Positions 23,694 to 33,102 of a stretch of DNA of 64,000 nt are shown here, one piece after another. A program made the translations under genes and the position numbers. Below the pieces are notes generated by a model. That model ran no database searches. It had not been told where the DNA came from and worked only from the letters and a program-made list of their open reading frames with translations. This DNA comes from Betaproteobacteria bacterium (GTDB lineage Bacteria; Acidobacteriota; Terriglobia; Acidiferrales; UBA7541). The first letter of the stretch is position 1; each line of letters starts with the position of its first letter. The DNA lies in NCBI GenBank assembly GCA_903970165.1, contig CAJCHZ010000047.1, positions 62,001 to 126,000 of the forward strand, in the 5' to 3' direction.

Positions 23694-26147
23694 CTACTTG
23701 TGCGTCATGGTGAAAACGCCGTCCCAGTTCTTTGGCGGCTCGTCGAAGAGATAATCCTGGCAGCGTTTCCAGTACATGCGTGCTGGTCCGTCATCCGGCC
23801 ATTTGTCGAGGCATTCCTGAAATGCGCTCTGCGCAGCTTCCCACTGGCGAGTGCGGTAAAGTTCGCGAGCCCTGGCAAACATCTCCAGCTTCAAACGAAT
23901 CTCCTCCGCAGACCCGTTCGCGGCGAAATCCTCTTGCCGTCCCATAAGCTGGTAAATAATCACGGGCTGCAATTTCCCTTTAACGCGGATCAAGTCCACT
24001 TCCCGAAAAATAAATCCATCGCCCTTCGCAGCTTGATAGGTTGTCTCATTCACGATGATATGCGTGCCGTAGTCCTTATTGAGGCCTTCGAGACGGGAAG
24101 ACAAGTTGACCGCGTCGCCGAGCGCCGTGTAACCATAGCGAAGCGCGGAACCCATGTTGCCCACGCTGGCAACGCCGGTATTCAGCCCAATGCCGATGTC
24201 GAGTTTTGGCTTGCCTTCCGCTTCCCATTGCTTTTGCAGCTCGCGAACGCGTTTCATCATTTCAAGAGCAGCGTTGCAGGCTTTGGCCTCGTGGCCTGGC
24301 TCTTCGAAAGGCGCGCCCCAGAAAGCCATTACCGCATCGCCGATGTACTTGTCGAGCGTGCCGTTAGTTCTGAAAACGATGCGCGTCATGTCCGAAAGAT
24401 ACTGATTAAGGAAGAGAGCCAGTTCCTGCGCGTCCAGTTTTTCAGAAATGGTGGTGAAACCGCGAATATCGCTGAACATTACCGTGACGTCCGTTTTCCT
24501 GGGTTCAACGAGCTTCGGATTCAGAAGCAGCCGGCGAATCACCTCCGGGCTCAGGTACTGTCCAAACGCGCTGCGCACCTTGCGTTTTTCCTTTTCCTCG
24601 AAAAGCACGCGATATAAGGATACGAGCAGAACGTTGCCGGTCAGAGTCATCGCCGGAACCGTGAAGTTCAGCCACCAGCCGCGCAGAAACGCGCCATAAT
24701 CTGCGGCCGCGAGCGGAATCAGCAACGCGGCGCCGAACCACATCCATCGAGGCTGCACCAGGGCCATCCAAATCCCCAGCGGAATCCCGAACGTGAAGAT
24801 GAGAATCGCGTCAATCAGAGCCGATTTCACATCGCGCTTCAGGAAACGGTCATTCAGGATGTTGTCGATGGTGTTGGCATGGATTTCCACACCAGGATAG
24901 TTGGAGCCGCCAAAAGGCGTCGGGCGCAGATCGCCGATGCCTGTGGCCGTCGCGCCTACAAGCACGAGCTTTCCCTGAAAAGTTCCTGGAGCAAACTTTT
25001 TTTGAAGAACATCGGCGATGGAGTAATGACGGAAAGTGCCCCAAGGTCCCTGATAGTTGATCAGCATTTGCCCGAGCGGGTCGGTCCGCAAGGAAAGCCG
25101 GTTGCCAAAATTAACGCGGACGATGCCCGCGGGCCCATAAAACAATTTTGTGTCTTGTCCATCTTGGCCCAGAAACGCGCGCGCAGCCATGACGTCAAGC
25201 GAAGGATAGATGTCCCACGCCGTCGGGTCCTCCGTGCGCCCATAAGGCAGGAAAAGCGTAGCGCGGCGGACGACGCCGTCCGTATCAGGCGGCTCGTTGA
25301 AAAAGCCCGTCCAGGAGCTGTCGCCAGCAAGGCCCGAAGTCAAGACGTCGAGATTTGCTTCGGATCCGCGCGGCATCAAGTGCGCACCTTTGAAAACTTC
25401 CATCAAATGGAGTTTGTCTTCTTTTTCGAATTCCGGCCTCAGGGGATGCGCCGGAGGATAGGCGAAAAAGGCAATTTGATCCGCGTAGGCCTGCAGGGCC
25501 GAGTCCGAGACCCCTTCCAGATCGGCGCGCGTAAACAGAAAATAATTTCCAAGGATGACCGGGCCAAATCGCTTAATGGCTTTCGCAAACTGTGAATCTC
25601 CATCATATTGCTGCGCAAGCCGCCGTACTTCCGCGGTCAGTCTCGGATCAACGGCTTCTCCCTCTTTTTCGCGCTTCGCAAGCTCCTCGGCCAAAGCACG
25701 CACCGGAGCTGAGTTTTCATCCGGCTTGCTGAACGTTATGTCGAAGGCCGCGACTTTCGCGCCGTCGTCATGAAGAACATCCAGCATCTTCGCAAAATAA
25801 GCCCTCGAAAACGGCCAGCGCCCGAGTACTTCCTGGGCTCGCTGGTCAATGTCCACAATCACGATGGGCGTGTTGCGCTGAAAATCAGTTTCCGTATCGT
25901 CCGAAGACACGCGCTGCCTCGCATAACGAAAGCGCGTGTCCAGAGTGTCGAGCTCCAGCCGTTCGGCCAACTCCGAGATCGGAGCTCTTTTTTCCTGAAG
26001 AAAGACGAAGTAATAGACCAGGAGAGAGGCAATGGTTATGCAAATACTCAGGACAAACGAAACCCTGTGCCGCCACCACGATTGAAACACTTCGTAGAGG
26101 CCAAACCCGCCCCGCCTTTTCCACCATCCGCCTGACGGAGCTGCCAT
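23694..26147 (-). CDS. Membrane adenylate/guanylate cyclase with CHASE2 sensor domain
   Basis: An 817-aa receptor cyclase. One N-terminal helix (VSFVLSICITIASLLVYYFV) is followed by a large extracytoplasmic CHASE2 domain (IVIVDIDQRAQEVLGRWPFSR is its usual start). Three helices at about residues 400-480 lead to a class III cyclase catalytic domain beginning MFSDIRGF (557-564), with KYIGDAVMAFWGAP and LGDAVNLSSRLE. The metal-binding aspartates are present. The last 80 residues look like a TPR-type helical repeat (ARELYRTRQWEAAQSAFQECL). It makes a cyclic nucleotide in response to an external signal. The stop of the upstream FHA gene is 10 bases away. Confidence 0.92.
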   Translation of the reverse strand: MAAPSGGWWKRRGGFGLYEVFQSWWRHRVSFVLSICITIASLLVYYFVFLQEKRAPISELAERLELDTLDTRFRYARQRVSSDDTETDFQRNTPIVIVDIDQRAQEVLGRWPFSRAYFAKMLDVLHDDGAKVAAFDITFSKPDENSAPVRALAEELAKREKEGEAVDPRLTAEVRRLAQQYDGDSQFAKAIKRFGPVILGNYFLFTRADLEGVSDSALQAYADQIAFFAYPPAHPLRPEFEKEDKLHLMEVFKGAHLMPRGSEANLDVLTSGLAGDSSWTGFFNEPPDTDGVVRRATLFLPYGRTEDPTAWDIYPSLDVMAARAFLGQDGQDTKLFYGPAGIVRVNFGNRLSLRTDPLGQMLINYQGPWGTFRHYSIADVLQKKFAPGTFQGKLVLVGATATGIGDLRPTPFGGSNYPGVEIHANTIDNILNDRFLKRDVKSALIDAILIFTFGIPLGIWMALVQPRWMWFGAALLIPLAAADYGAFLRGWWLNFTVPAMTLTGNVLLVSLYRVLFEEKEKRKVRSAFGQYLSPEVIRRLLLNPKLVEPRKTDVTVMFSDIRGFTTISEKLDAQELALFLNQYLSDMTRIVFRTNGTLDKYIGDAVMAFWGAPFEEPGHEAKACNAALEMMKRVRELQKQWEAEGKPKLDIGIGLNTGVASVGNMGSALRYGYTALGDAVNLSSRLEGLNKDYGTHIIVNETTYQAAKGDGFIFREVDLIRVKGKLQPVIIYQLMGRQEDFAANGSAEEIRLKLEMFARARELYRTRQWEAAQSAFQECLDKWPDDGPARMYWKRCQDYLFDEPPKNWDGVFTMTHK

Positions 26148-26157
26148 CGCGTTCGCG

Positions 26158-26883
26158 CTATTCGCGGTAAATGAAATTCATGCGCAGCCCGCTGACCTCG
26201 ATCAGGTCGCCGTCGTTCAATCGCACCGGGCCAGTGACAGGCGCGCCGTTGACGGTCGGCATCTTTTCGCCGGGGCCGAGGTAGTAACCGTCATCGCGCT
26301 GATTGATCTGCGCCGCCATGGCCGGCTTGAACCACCCTTTGATTTTTACCGTGGCCATCGCGGACTTGCCGATGACCGTCAGCTTGTTCGTCAACATGTA
26401 TTCTTTTTGATCGGACTTCCCGCCGATGACTACAAGCGTCGGAACCTTCAATCGGCCAGAGGCAAACTGCACGCGTTCGCCCGCGGCGGATGCTTGCTGA
26501 AGCATATCGCGGCGCGCCTTCGTATCCAGAACCATGGTTTCGTTGATCCGCGGGGCGCTGGCTTTGCGGCCGCTATCCCAAGGCACAGGAGCGTCGCCTG
26601 AAGCATCCACTTTGATGTGGTGTTTGCCAACCCAAATAGAATCGCCGTCATGCAGCGTGGCCCGCTCGATGCGCAGTTCGTTCACAAAAGTGCCGTTGAG
26701 GCTGTCGAGATCCTCCACGACGAGCCGTCCGCCCTCAAAATACACGCGCGCGTGATAATTCGAAACCGCCAGGTTGTCCACAGGCAGGTCATTGTCGGGA
26801 GATCGCCCAATACTTATCGGCCGGCTGCCCACCGGAACTTCCTTTACCGTTTTCTCTTCAAACATAAGGCTGAGCTTTGCCAT
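26158..26883 (-). CDS. Protein with two FHA-like domains
   Basis: A 241-aa cytoplasmic phosphothreonine-binding protein from ATG 26883, preceded by GAGGAAGG. The first domain is a textbook FHA: ISIGRSPDNDL, VSNYHARV, DLDSLNGTFVN. The C-terminal half (LTVIGKSAMATVKIKGWFKP ... GYYLGPGEKMPTVNGAPV) resembles a second, degenerate FHA without the SxxH serine. One base separates it from the phosphatase stop. It may recruit phosphorylated partners to the neighbouring cyclase or phosphatase. Confidence 0.9.
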   Translation of the reverse strand: MAKLSLMFEEKTVKEVPVGSRPISIGRSPDNDLPVDNLAVSNYHARVYFEGGRLVVEDLDSLNGTFVNELRIERATLHDGDSIWVGKHHIKVDASGDAPVPWDSGRKASAPRINETMVLDTKARRDMLQQASAAGERVQFASGRLKVPTLVVIGGKSDQKEYMLTNKLTVIGKSAMATVKIKGWFKPAMAAQINQRDDGYYLGPGEKMPTVNGAPVTGPVRLNDGDLIEVSGLRMNFIYRE

Positions 26884-26884
26884 C

Positions 26885-27724
26885 TTACCTTCCTCCTGCG
26901 GAGCCGTTGCCGGCCGCCTTTTTGCGCCCCCAGAGGCGCAGCCAAGAAAACCATCCACGAGATTCGGTCCCGACGCGCACCACGATCACCGTTATGTTGT
27001 CCACGCCTCCGCGCTCGTTCGCCAGCGCCACGAGTTTTTCTGCGGCTTTCGTCGGATCCGTCTCCGCCTGCAAGGTGCCCGCAATCTCCGGTTCCGTCAC
27101 CATGCGCGTCAAGCCATCGCAGCAGAGCATCAAAATGTCCCGCGCAAACAAAATATGCTCTTCCGTGTCCACCTCAATGTCCGGCACGGCTCCCAGCGCG
27201 CGCAGAAGCACGCTCTGCATCTCGCTCTCTTCCGCCTCCGCTGCAGTTAAAATGCCCCGCCGCACTTGCTCGGCCACCAACGAATGATCGCTGGTCAATT
27301 GCTGCAGCGTGCCGCTCCTCAGCAGATACAGCCGCGAATCTCCCACATGCGCGATGCTCAATTTCTGGCCGTCGATCCACGCCGCCGTCAGCGTCGCGCC
27401 CATGCCGTGCTGATCGGGGTTGGCCTCGGCGGACTCATAAATATTCTTGTTCGCCAGGTGCACCGCAGTCGTCAGCCGCTTCGTCTTTTCGCTCCAGATG
27501 GGCTCAATGTTGCCTATCTGCATGCCGGACGACTCTGCCCCTGTATCCATGCAATGCTTGACGATGGTTTCCACGGCAAGCTCGCTGGCCACTTCTCCGT
27601 GCGCTTCGCCGCCCATCCCATCGGAAAGCACATAGAGATTCAGCGATTCGACGATGCGGAAGCAGTCTTCGTTGTTGGTGCGCACCCGCCCCACATCGGT
27701 GACGCCGCCGCTTACGATCCGCAC
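26885..27724 (-). CDS. PP2C-family Ser/Thr protein phosphatase
   Basis: A 279-aa metal-dependent phosphatase of the PrpC/Stp type. Conserved blocks: DVGRVRTNNEDCF near the start, LSDGMGGEAHGEVAS with the metal-binding Asp-Gly, HVGDSRLYLLRSG, and DNITVIVVRV near the end. The C-terminus has a short basic, tryptophan-containing tail. GTG 27724 is preceded by AGGAG at a good distance. It would reverse phosphorylation by Hanks-type kinases such as the one at 43852-46152, and is the first gene of the leftward FHA/cyclase group. Confidence 0.93.
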   Translation of the reverse strand: MRIVSGGVTDVGRVRTNNEDCFRIVESLNLYVLSDGMGGEAHGEVASELAVETIVKHCMDTGAESSGMQIGNIEPIWSEKTKRLTTAVHLANKNIYESAEANPDQHGMGATLTAAWIDGQKLSIAHVGDSRLYLLRSGTLQQLTSDHSLVAEQVRRGILTAAEAEESEMQSVLLRALGAVPDIEVDTEEHILFARDILMLCCDGLTRMVTEPEIAGTLQAETDPTKAAEKLVALANERGGVDNITVIVVRVGTESRGWFSWLRLWGRKKAAGNGSAGGR

Positions 27725-28085
27725 AAACGCTCCTGGTGCTTCTCCCTGTCAGGTTTCGTACCCACACCCGTAGCTGGCAACCCTGTTCTCACGCTAGCAG
27801 ACCCCTTCCGGCGGCGAAAGGCTATGACGCCTACTGATTACTTATCTTTTCGCGCCATTTGCAGCTCTGGCACCCAAAGGGTACAACCAAACGCGCCATT
27901 TTGTGCCGGCGTTTCTGTTGGATTTCAACAGCCCAAACGGCACCTACTTCATTCGGGGCCGAACGGAGCGAGTGCGGATCGCACCGGATTAGGTCCTTCC
28001 AACCAGCGTTTTTTCCGCTCGCTTCCGCTATAATCTGGCGTGCGTGGCGGCTCTTCCGGCGAGCGCGGCATGGCGCTCCTCCTTC
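27725..28085. other. Intergenic region between divergent signalling genes
   Basis: 361 bases without a credible gene. Besides the -10 hexamer at 28029 it shows only short GC-rich inverted repeats, such as around GCCGGCG near 27910. Confidence 0.5.
28029..28034 (+). promoter_or_regulatory. Probable -10 element for the GAF/HD-GYP gene
   Basis: A perfect TATAAT. Transcription from it would begin near 28041, leaving a leader of about 45 bases before ATG 28086 but almost none before GTG 28044, so it argues for the later start. No good -35 match is visible. Confidence 0.4.
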
Positions 28086-29759
28086 ATGGCAAAAGCCAAA
28101 AAACCGGTTCGCAAACGAGTCAGGTCGTCCAGAAGCACCGCCCTATCTGCGGCTCAAGCCGCCCGCGAACTCGAGGATTTGAATCGCGTTGGGATTGCCC
28201 TTTCGGAAACGCGCGACGTCGAGCACCTTCTAACACTGATTCTGCAAAAGGCGAGAGAGATTACCGGAGCCGACGCCGGCTCGCTTTATTTGGTGGAACA
28301 GCATGCCCCTGACGGCGACGTCTCGGCCCGCGATACGGCAAACCACCCTCTGAATCTCAGGCGGCTGCGCTTCCGCCTCACGCAAAACGACAGTGTGCAG
28401 TTTCCCTTCGCCGAACACACTCTGCCGATTACGGAATCCTCCATGGCGGGCTACTGCGCTCTGCATGGCGAAGTCATTGAACTAGCCGACGCCTACCGTG
28501 TCCCCAAGTCCCTGCCGTTTCATTTCAATTCATCCTTTGATTCCGAGGCCGGTTACCGCACGCGTTCTTTGATCACCTTGCCGATGAAAAATGGCAAAGG
28601 CGAAGTCCTGGGCGTGCTCCAGCTCATCAATTGCAAACGTCATTCCAAAGCGCGATTGTCCGATGCGAGCGCCGTCCATCGCAACGTTCACCCATTTCCC
28701 GAACGCGCCGTCCGCCTGGGGCTTTCGCTGGCCTCGCAGGCGGCGGTGGCTTACGAAAACTCGAAACTATACCGCGACATCGAGAATCTCTTTGACGGCT
28801 TTGTGAATGCCGCCGTCAAAGCCATCGAACAGCGCGATCCCACAACCTCGGGCCATTCTCAGCGCGTGTGCCAAATGACCGTCGCCCTCGCCGAAGCCGT
28901 GGATCGCGAGCACAAAGGGCCGTATGGCGATCTGCGTTTTTCCCGCGAGCAGATGAAGGAGCTGCGCTACGCCGCTCTGTTGCACGATTTCGGAAAGGTC
29001 GGCGTACGCGAGGAAGTTCTTATCAAAGCGAAAAAACTCTACCCGCTTCAGTTTGCGCGCTTGCTCGAGCGCTTCGATTACATCCGCCGCGACATCGAAG
29101 CGCGCGCCGCGGAGCAAAAAGTCGAACTCCTCATGGAGCACTCGCGCAAAGACAAGGAAGTCCTCGCGCGCATAAAAACGCTTGATGCCGAGACCAGCCG
29201 GCTGCTCGCGGAACTCGACCGCTACATTGAATTCATCACCCGCGTGAACGAGCCCACCATCATGCCTTCGAGCGAATTTGATTTGATGGCGGAAATCTCG
29301 CAGAAAACTTACCGCGATCCGCGCGGCGCCGAGCGGCCTTACCTCACCTCGGAGGAGGTCCGCTTTCTCTCCATACCGCGCGGCAGCCTTGATCCCAACG
29401 AGCGTATGCAAATTGAATCGCACGTCACCCACAGCTTCAATTTTTTGACGCAAATTCCCTGGACGCCGGACTATCGCGGCATTCCGGAGATCGCCCGCGC
29501 CCATCATGAAAAACTAAATGGCCGCGGCTATCCGAATGGCCTGAAATCCGGCGAGATTCCGGTGCAGGCCAAAATGATGACCATTTGCGACATTTACGAC
29601 GCGCTCGCGGCTTCCGATCGTCCGTATAAAAGGGCCGTGCCAACGGATCGCGCCCTGGAAATTCTCAAACTCTGCGTCCGCGATGAAGAGATTGACCCTG
29701 AACTCTTCCGGCTTTTTCTCGATGCCCAGGTCTATCGCCTCATTTCGAAGCCCTCATAG
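28086..29759 (+). CDS. GAF-domain HD-GYP phosphodiesterase (probable c-di-GMP hydrolase)
   Basis: About 557 aa from ATG 28086. After a basic N-terminus (KAKKPVRKRVRSSR) comes a GAF sensor domain (about 45-215) and then the HD-GYP domain. The HD pair is H300-D301 in LLHDFGKVGV and the second block is HHEKLNGRGYPNGL (H473-H474-E475, GYP about 481-483), followed by DIYDALAASDRPY. All signature residues are present, so c-di-GMP hydrolysis is likely. The two blocks are 173 residues apart, roughly 110 more than usual, with a long charged helical insertion between them. Confidence 0.9.
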   Translation: MAKAKKPVRKRVRSSRSTALSAAQAARELEDLNRVGIALSETRDVEHLLTLILQKAREITGADAGSLYLVEQHAPDGDVSARDTANHPLNLRRLRFRLTQNDSVQFPFAEHTLPITESSMAGYCALHGEVIELADAYRVPKSLPFHFNSSFDSEAGYRTRSLITLPMKNGKGEVLGVLQLINCKRHSKARLSDASAVHRNVHPFPERAVRLGLSLASQAAVAYENSKLYRDIENLFDGFVNAAVKAIEQRDPTTSGHSQRVCQMTVALAEAVDREHKGPYGDLRFSREQMKELRYAALLHDFGKVGVREEVLIKAKKLYPLQFARLLERFDYIRRDIEARAAEQKVELLMEHSRKDKEVLARIKTLDAETSRLLAELDRYIEFITRVNEPTIMPSSEFDLMAEISQKTYRDPRGAERPYLTSEEVRFLSIPRGSLDPNERMQIESHVTHSFNFLTQIPWTPDYRGIPEIARAHHEKLNGRGYPNGLKSGEIPVQAKMMTICDIYDALAASDRPYKRAVPTDRALEILKLCVRDEEIDPELFRLFLDAQVYRLISKPS

Positions 29760-29784
29760 CGGCCGGCTGCCGCTTACCTTTTTT

Positions 29785-29812
29785 GGCCCTTACCTTTTGG
29801 CCCTTACCTTTT
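29785..29812. repeat. Tandem repeat of GGCCCTTACCTTTT
   Basis: Two perfect 14-base units are preceded by a degenerate third (CGCTTACCTTTTTT, from 29771). It lies just after the HD-GYP stop and the pyrimidine-rich plus strand could help termination, but no hairpin precedes the T runs. Confidence 0.55.
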
Positions 29813-29879
29813 GGATAGTCCGGTGGCTTGGCCCACTCGAATCCCATCCGTTTCTTCTACACTGAGTACAGGCAAGCCC

Positions 29880-30641
29880 ATGTGGATCTATCTTCTTGCT
29901 CCTTTTCTTTCCTTACTTCCCACACGCTGGCGTAAGGCCGTGTCCTTTTACGACGCCGTGCCGTGGCGCTTCGGCACCGTCATCAGTGGGCTGGTGGAAT
30001 CCCTTATCGCCTTGGGCGTGCTTCTTTATTGGTATTCCTACTCCGTCACAACCTGGGTTTCCGCTGGTTTGGATTCTGCGCTAAGCAAGAGTGGCCCGAC
30101 CGAATTAACAGAGCACGATATTGGCTTCGCCGCGCTCGTGATTTGGTTCACTCATCCCCTGACCTGGGCTATTGCTTTGGTTTGCCTCGAAGGATTGGCC
30201 CGCATCTGCTCTACATTGACCGATACCGTGCTAGGCGTTTTCCCGCTCTATGTAGCAGAAAAAGTGTACTCGCGCGTTTCCCGTCGCGGACATTCCCAAA
30301 CCTCCGCGCGGGCGTTTTCGCAGGGCCATCTATCCTCTTACGTGGATGCCGTATCAGAGAAGGTTTTGACGACGAGACTCCCGCAGGTTCCCGACGAACT
30401 CTCGCTCACAAAAAACGAGTCGGAAGAATTTCTCGAAATCAGCGCCAGCCACCCAAAGCCAGATTGGGATCCGCCACGGATAATCCGCTACGAAGATCGC
30501 TATTACCGCCTGGAAGAATGCTCTCGCGGGCCAGCGCCGCGTCCCTTCACCTACAGATTGCGCCGCCTCGCCGCAGGCGTTCCCGGCCGCACGGTTCTCA
30601 CGTATTCTCCTAACCAATCTCCCATCTCGACCACGCCCTGA
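29880..30641 (+). CDS. Membrane protein of unknown function
   Basis: A 253-aa protein from ATG 29880. Hydrophobic segments are at about residues 2-15, 32-55 (ISGLVESLIALGVLLYWYSY) and 85-120 (GFAALVIWFTHPLTWAIALVCLEGL). A soluble, charged C-terminal half follows, with YEDRYYRLEECSRGPAPRPFTYRLRR near the end. Four membrane spans at most. I do not recognise a family. It is followed by the secreted protein gene 92 bases on, on the same strand. Confidence 0.72.
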   Translation: MWIYLLAPFLSLLPTRWRKAVSFYDAVPWRFGTVISGLVESLIALGVLLYWYSYSVTTWVSAGLDSALSKSGPTELTEHDIGFAALVIWFTHPLTWAIALVCLEGLARICSTLTDTVLGVFPLYVAEKVYSRVSRRGHSQTSARAFSQGHLSSYVDAVSEKVLTTRLPQVPDELSLTKNESEEFLEISASHPKPDWDPPRIIRYEDRYYRLEECSRGPAPRPFTYRLRRLAAGVPGRTVLTYSPNQSPISTTP

Positions 30642-30733
30642 ACGCACAAATCCTGCACGTGCACGCCCTCCCTTTGCTTCGCTAATCTGGTCCCCGGCTT
30701 TCTCGACGTGCTTCCCTCGACTACAATCTCACA

Positions 30734-31612
30734 ATGGCTTCTCGCTGCCTGTCGTTCGCGTCCTCCAGGCTTTGTATTTGCGCCGCGGCCATTTTGTCTC
30801 CGCTGCTTTCTTTCTCTGTGCTCGCCCAGAAGCCGCCACAGCAATCCCCCGGGCGCACCCTGCTCTTGCCACGTACCATCGTCTCCGGCGAGCGAGCCAC
30901 GCTGGCAGTCCTCGATTCGAACGGCCGGCTCACTCCCCGCGCAACGGTGATTTTTTCCAATGGCGACCGTCTCACCACCGATGCCACCGGCCGTGCACTT
31001 TTCGTAGCCCCGCTCAATCCCGGCCCAATCCGCGGTTCCATTGCCGGCCGCCCGGGCAGCGCGGCCACAATCATTTTGTCTTCGAGTGAAAATCCGTCCA
31101 CGCCGATGGTTGTAACGGCCATTCCCCAAATCGCCTCACTGACCGACCGGTTCGAAATCGCCGGCCACGGCTTTTGCGGAGACGCCGACGCAAATCAAGT
31201 CACCATCTCTGGGGAAACCGCCTTCGTGCTTGCATCCTCACCGACTGCCCTTCTCATTATGCCGCCGGCGAATTTAGAGCCTGGCCGTGCTTCCGTAGAC
31301 CTCTCCTGCGGCAAGCAGAACGGCCCTGCGCTGGAAGTGGTCTTCGTCGAGCTGGTATTACAAGCGGACTCGTCGCCAATCGCCCCCGGAGTTCACCGCA
31401 CTCTCACCGTGCGCGCCCGCGGCACTCGTGACAAAGTTCAATTGGAAGCGAAAAATCTAGCCCCGGGCATCGCTGAGCTAACCGGCGGCAATCCTGTTAG
31501 GTCTTTTAGTTCCGGAGGGTTGGAAAACGCAGCTCACTTCGAAGTGATCGGTCGCAAAAACGGCACTTTTCAAATTTCAATCCGCCTATTGCTTTCCCCG
31601 CACGCCAAGTAG
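30734..31612 (+). CDS. Secreted protein with Ig-like (IPT/TIG-type) folds
   Basis: A 292-aa exported protein. A signal peptide (LCICAAAILSPLLSFSVLAQ) ends near residue 32. The mature part consists of three beta-rich units: one around LPRTIVSGERATLAVLDSNGRLTPRA resembling a big-Ig/transthyretin-like module; a second at about 115-200 resembling IPT/TIG (PQIASLTDRFEIAGHGFCGDADANQVTI); and a third of similar composition. No enzyme motif. The antisense strand is also open here, but the signal peptide and fold pattern favour this strand. Confidence 0.72.
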   Translation: MASRCLSFASSRLCICAAAILSPLLSFSVLAQKPPQQSPGRTLLLPRTIVSGERATLAVLDSNGRLTPRATVIFSNGDRLTTDATGRALFVAPLNPGPIRGSIAGRPGSAATIILSSSENPSTPMVVTAIPQIASLTDRFEIAGHGFCGDADANQVTISGETAFVLASSPTALLIMPPANLEPGRASVDLSCGKQNGPALEVVFVELVLQADSSPIAPGVHRTLTVRARGTRDKVQLEAKNLAPGIAELTGGNPVRSFSSGGLENAAHFEVIGRKNGTFQISIRLLLSPHAK

Positions 31613-31632
31613 CGGCGGCTTTACGCCGCCGC
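31612..31632. repeat. Hairpin with TTTAC loop, copy 1
   Basis: Perfect 8-base arms GCGGCGGC and GCCGCCGC enclose TTTAC. It lies between the secreted protein gene and the convergent rmuC gene. The same architecture, including the loop, recurs on the other side of rmuC at 33103-33121. Confidence 0.6.
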
Positions 31633-31679
31633 CTGTCGCCGCACCCGGCCGTAGCCCGCCGCCACCAATCAATCTCGCC

Positions 31680-32909
31680 CTACCCCCGCGAATTAGGGTT
31701 GCGAAAAAACAACGGTACCTGCAGTTCCTTCTCTGCATTTAATTCAATCGAGACCGCTCGCGAGCCAGTCTTGGGGCTCGCTTCCGCAGCAGCAGGCAGC
31801 GCAATCTCGACCGGCTTCTCAATCGGGCTGCTCTCAATGGCCGCATCCGGGACGCTGTTCGATACCAGTCCATCCAGCGTATTCTGCGTCTTCTCCAGCC
31901 GCTTGTCCGCCTCTCCATAGCTTTGCTGCGCATTCTTCAAATGCGTCCCCAGCCTTTCAAACACCTCGGCAAACGTCTCCATCTGTTTGTTCAACCCCGC
32001 AAGGTTCGCAAAAATCCGCTTGGCATTTTCCTCGATCTGCATTCCCCGCAAACCCAGGTGAATTACGCAGAGATGCGCGTAGAGCGTATTCGGCGACACC
32101 GCAATGATATTTTTCCTACGGCAGTAGGAGTCCAGCGGCTCGCCCTTGCTGTCCTGTGTCATCAGCATCTCGTAATAAACCGTTTCCGAAGGCACAAACA
32201 TCAGCGCCAGCTCCAGCGTTCCTTCGCCCGGCACGATATATTTCTTAGCGATGGAATCCGCGTGGATTTTCACTGCCGCCGCAAACGTGCGCTTCGCCTC
32301 ATCCCCCTCGGCTTCAATTCTGCGGAAAGCGTCCAAAGGAAATTTCGAGTCCACCGCCACCAGCTTCTTGTCACGCAAAAATACGACGGCATCCGCAATT
32401 TCGCCGCTCGAAAAACGGTATTGGGTCGCATATTGCGAAGAGGGCAGGGAATCTTCCAGCAAGCGCTCCAGCGTCACTTCCCCCAGCAACCCCCGCGTTT
32501 TGGCTCCGCCGAGAATCCCTTCGAGCGTCTTTGTCGCCGAAGACATTCCCCGCCCCAGTTCCTGAAACTCCCCCAGTTGCTTTTGAATATGCCCAATCTG
32601 TTCGCGAGTGTTTTTCAGCTCGTTCGCAATCGCCGTCTGCCCCTGCGTTGAGATCTGTGCGGAGTTCGAAACGCCGTCCTGCAGCGCCTTCGTCACGCTC
32701 TCCAGCCTCTGCGAAACGCTTTGCCCTATGGAAGCAATCTGCCCCGAGCTCTGCGCGTGTGCCGTCCCGATCGTCTGCAAATCACGACGTAGCTCGCCCA
32801 TCTGCTTTTCTAGCAGCGAATTCTTCTTCTGTTCCTGCGCCGTCTGCAGCACCAGCCAGAACACCAGCCCCGCTACTACGATCGCTATTCCAATAAAAAC
32901 TGCGTTCAT
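31680..32909 (-). CDS. rmuC: DNA recombination protein RmuC
   Basis: A 409-aa protein. The N-terminal helix (FIGIAIVVAGLVFWLVLQ) anchors it. A long coiled coil (about 25-130, repeated LEKQMGELRRDLQTIG-type heptads) is followed by the RmuC nuclease-like domain (about 145-300) with TRGLLGEVTLERLLED, VAVDSKFPLDAF and VSPNTLYAHL, all family hallmarks. RmuC limits inversions at short repeats in E. coli. ATG 32909 is preceded by GGAGAAAG. The C-terminal 60 residues are a variable tail. Confidence 0.92.
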   Translation of the reverse strand: MNAVFIGIAIVVAGLVFWLVLQTAQEQKKNSLLEKQMGELRRDLQTIGTAHAQSSGQIASIGQSVSQRLESVTKALQDGVSNSAQISTQGQTAIANELKNTREQIGHIQKQLGEFQELGRGMSSATKTLEGILGGAKTRGLLGEVTLERLLEDSLPSSQYATQYRFSSGEIADAVVFLRDKKLVAVDSKFPLDAFRRIEAEGDEAKRTFAAAVKIHADSIAKKYIVPGEGTLELALMFVPSETVYYEMLMTQDSKGEPLDSYCRRKNIIAVSPNTLYAHLCVIHLGLRGMQIEENAKRIFANLAGLNKQMETFAEVFERLGTHLKNAQQSYGEADKRLEKTQNTLDGLVSNSVPDAAIESSPIEKPVEIALPAAAEASPKTGSRAVSIELNAEKELQVPLFFRNPNSRG

Positions 32910-33102
32910 TCTTTCTCCAATTCATCTCCGGGAAACGGTCTCCCTACTCTACTCGCACTAGCCATAACCGAAAAGCTCCACCAACAGAAGGGCCCAAGAG
33001 ATAAAGTGGCTCGGAGCCCCTCTCATTTTAACCTTTTTTCACTTAACAAGTACTTACTTCAAGCGTATACTCTCATCCAGGTAGGATTGTTTCTGTATGT
33101 AG

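Noticed and set aside
29771..29812. Intrinsic terminator at the T-rich tandem repeat
   Set aside because: T runs occur but no stem immediately precedes them.
30551..31129. Long minus-strand open frames opposite the secreted Ig-like protein
   Set aside because: The plus-strand product has a clear signal peptide and beta-domain pattern; the antisense product is low-complexity Arg/Gly-rich, typical of a shadow in GC-rich DNA.
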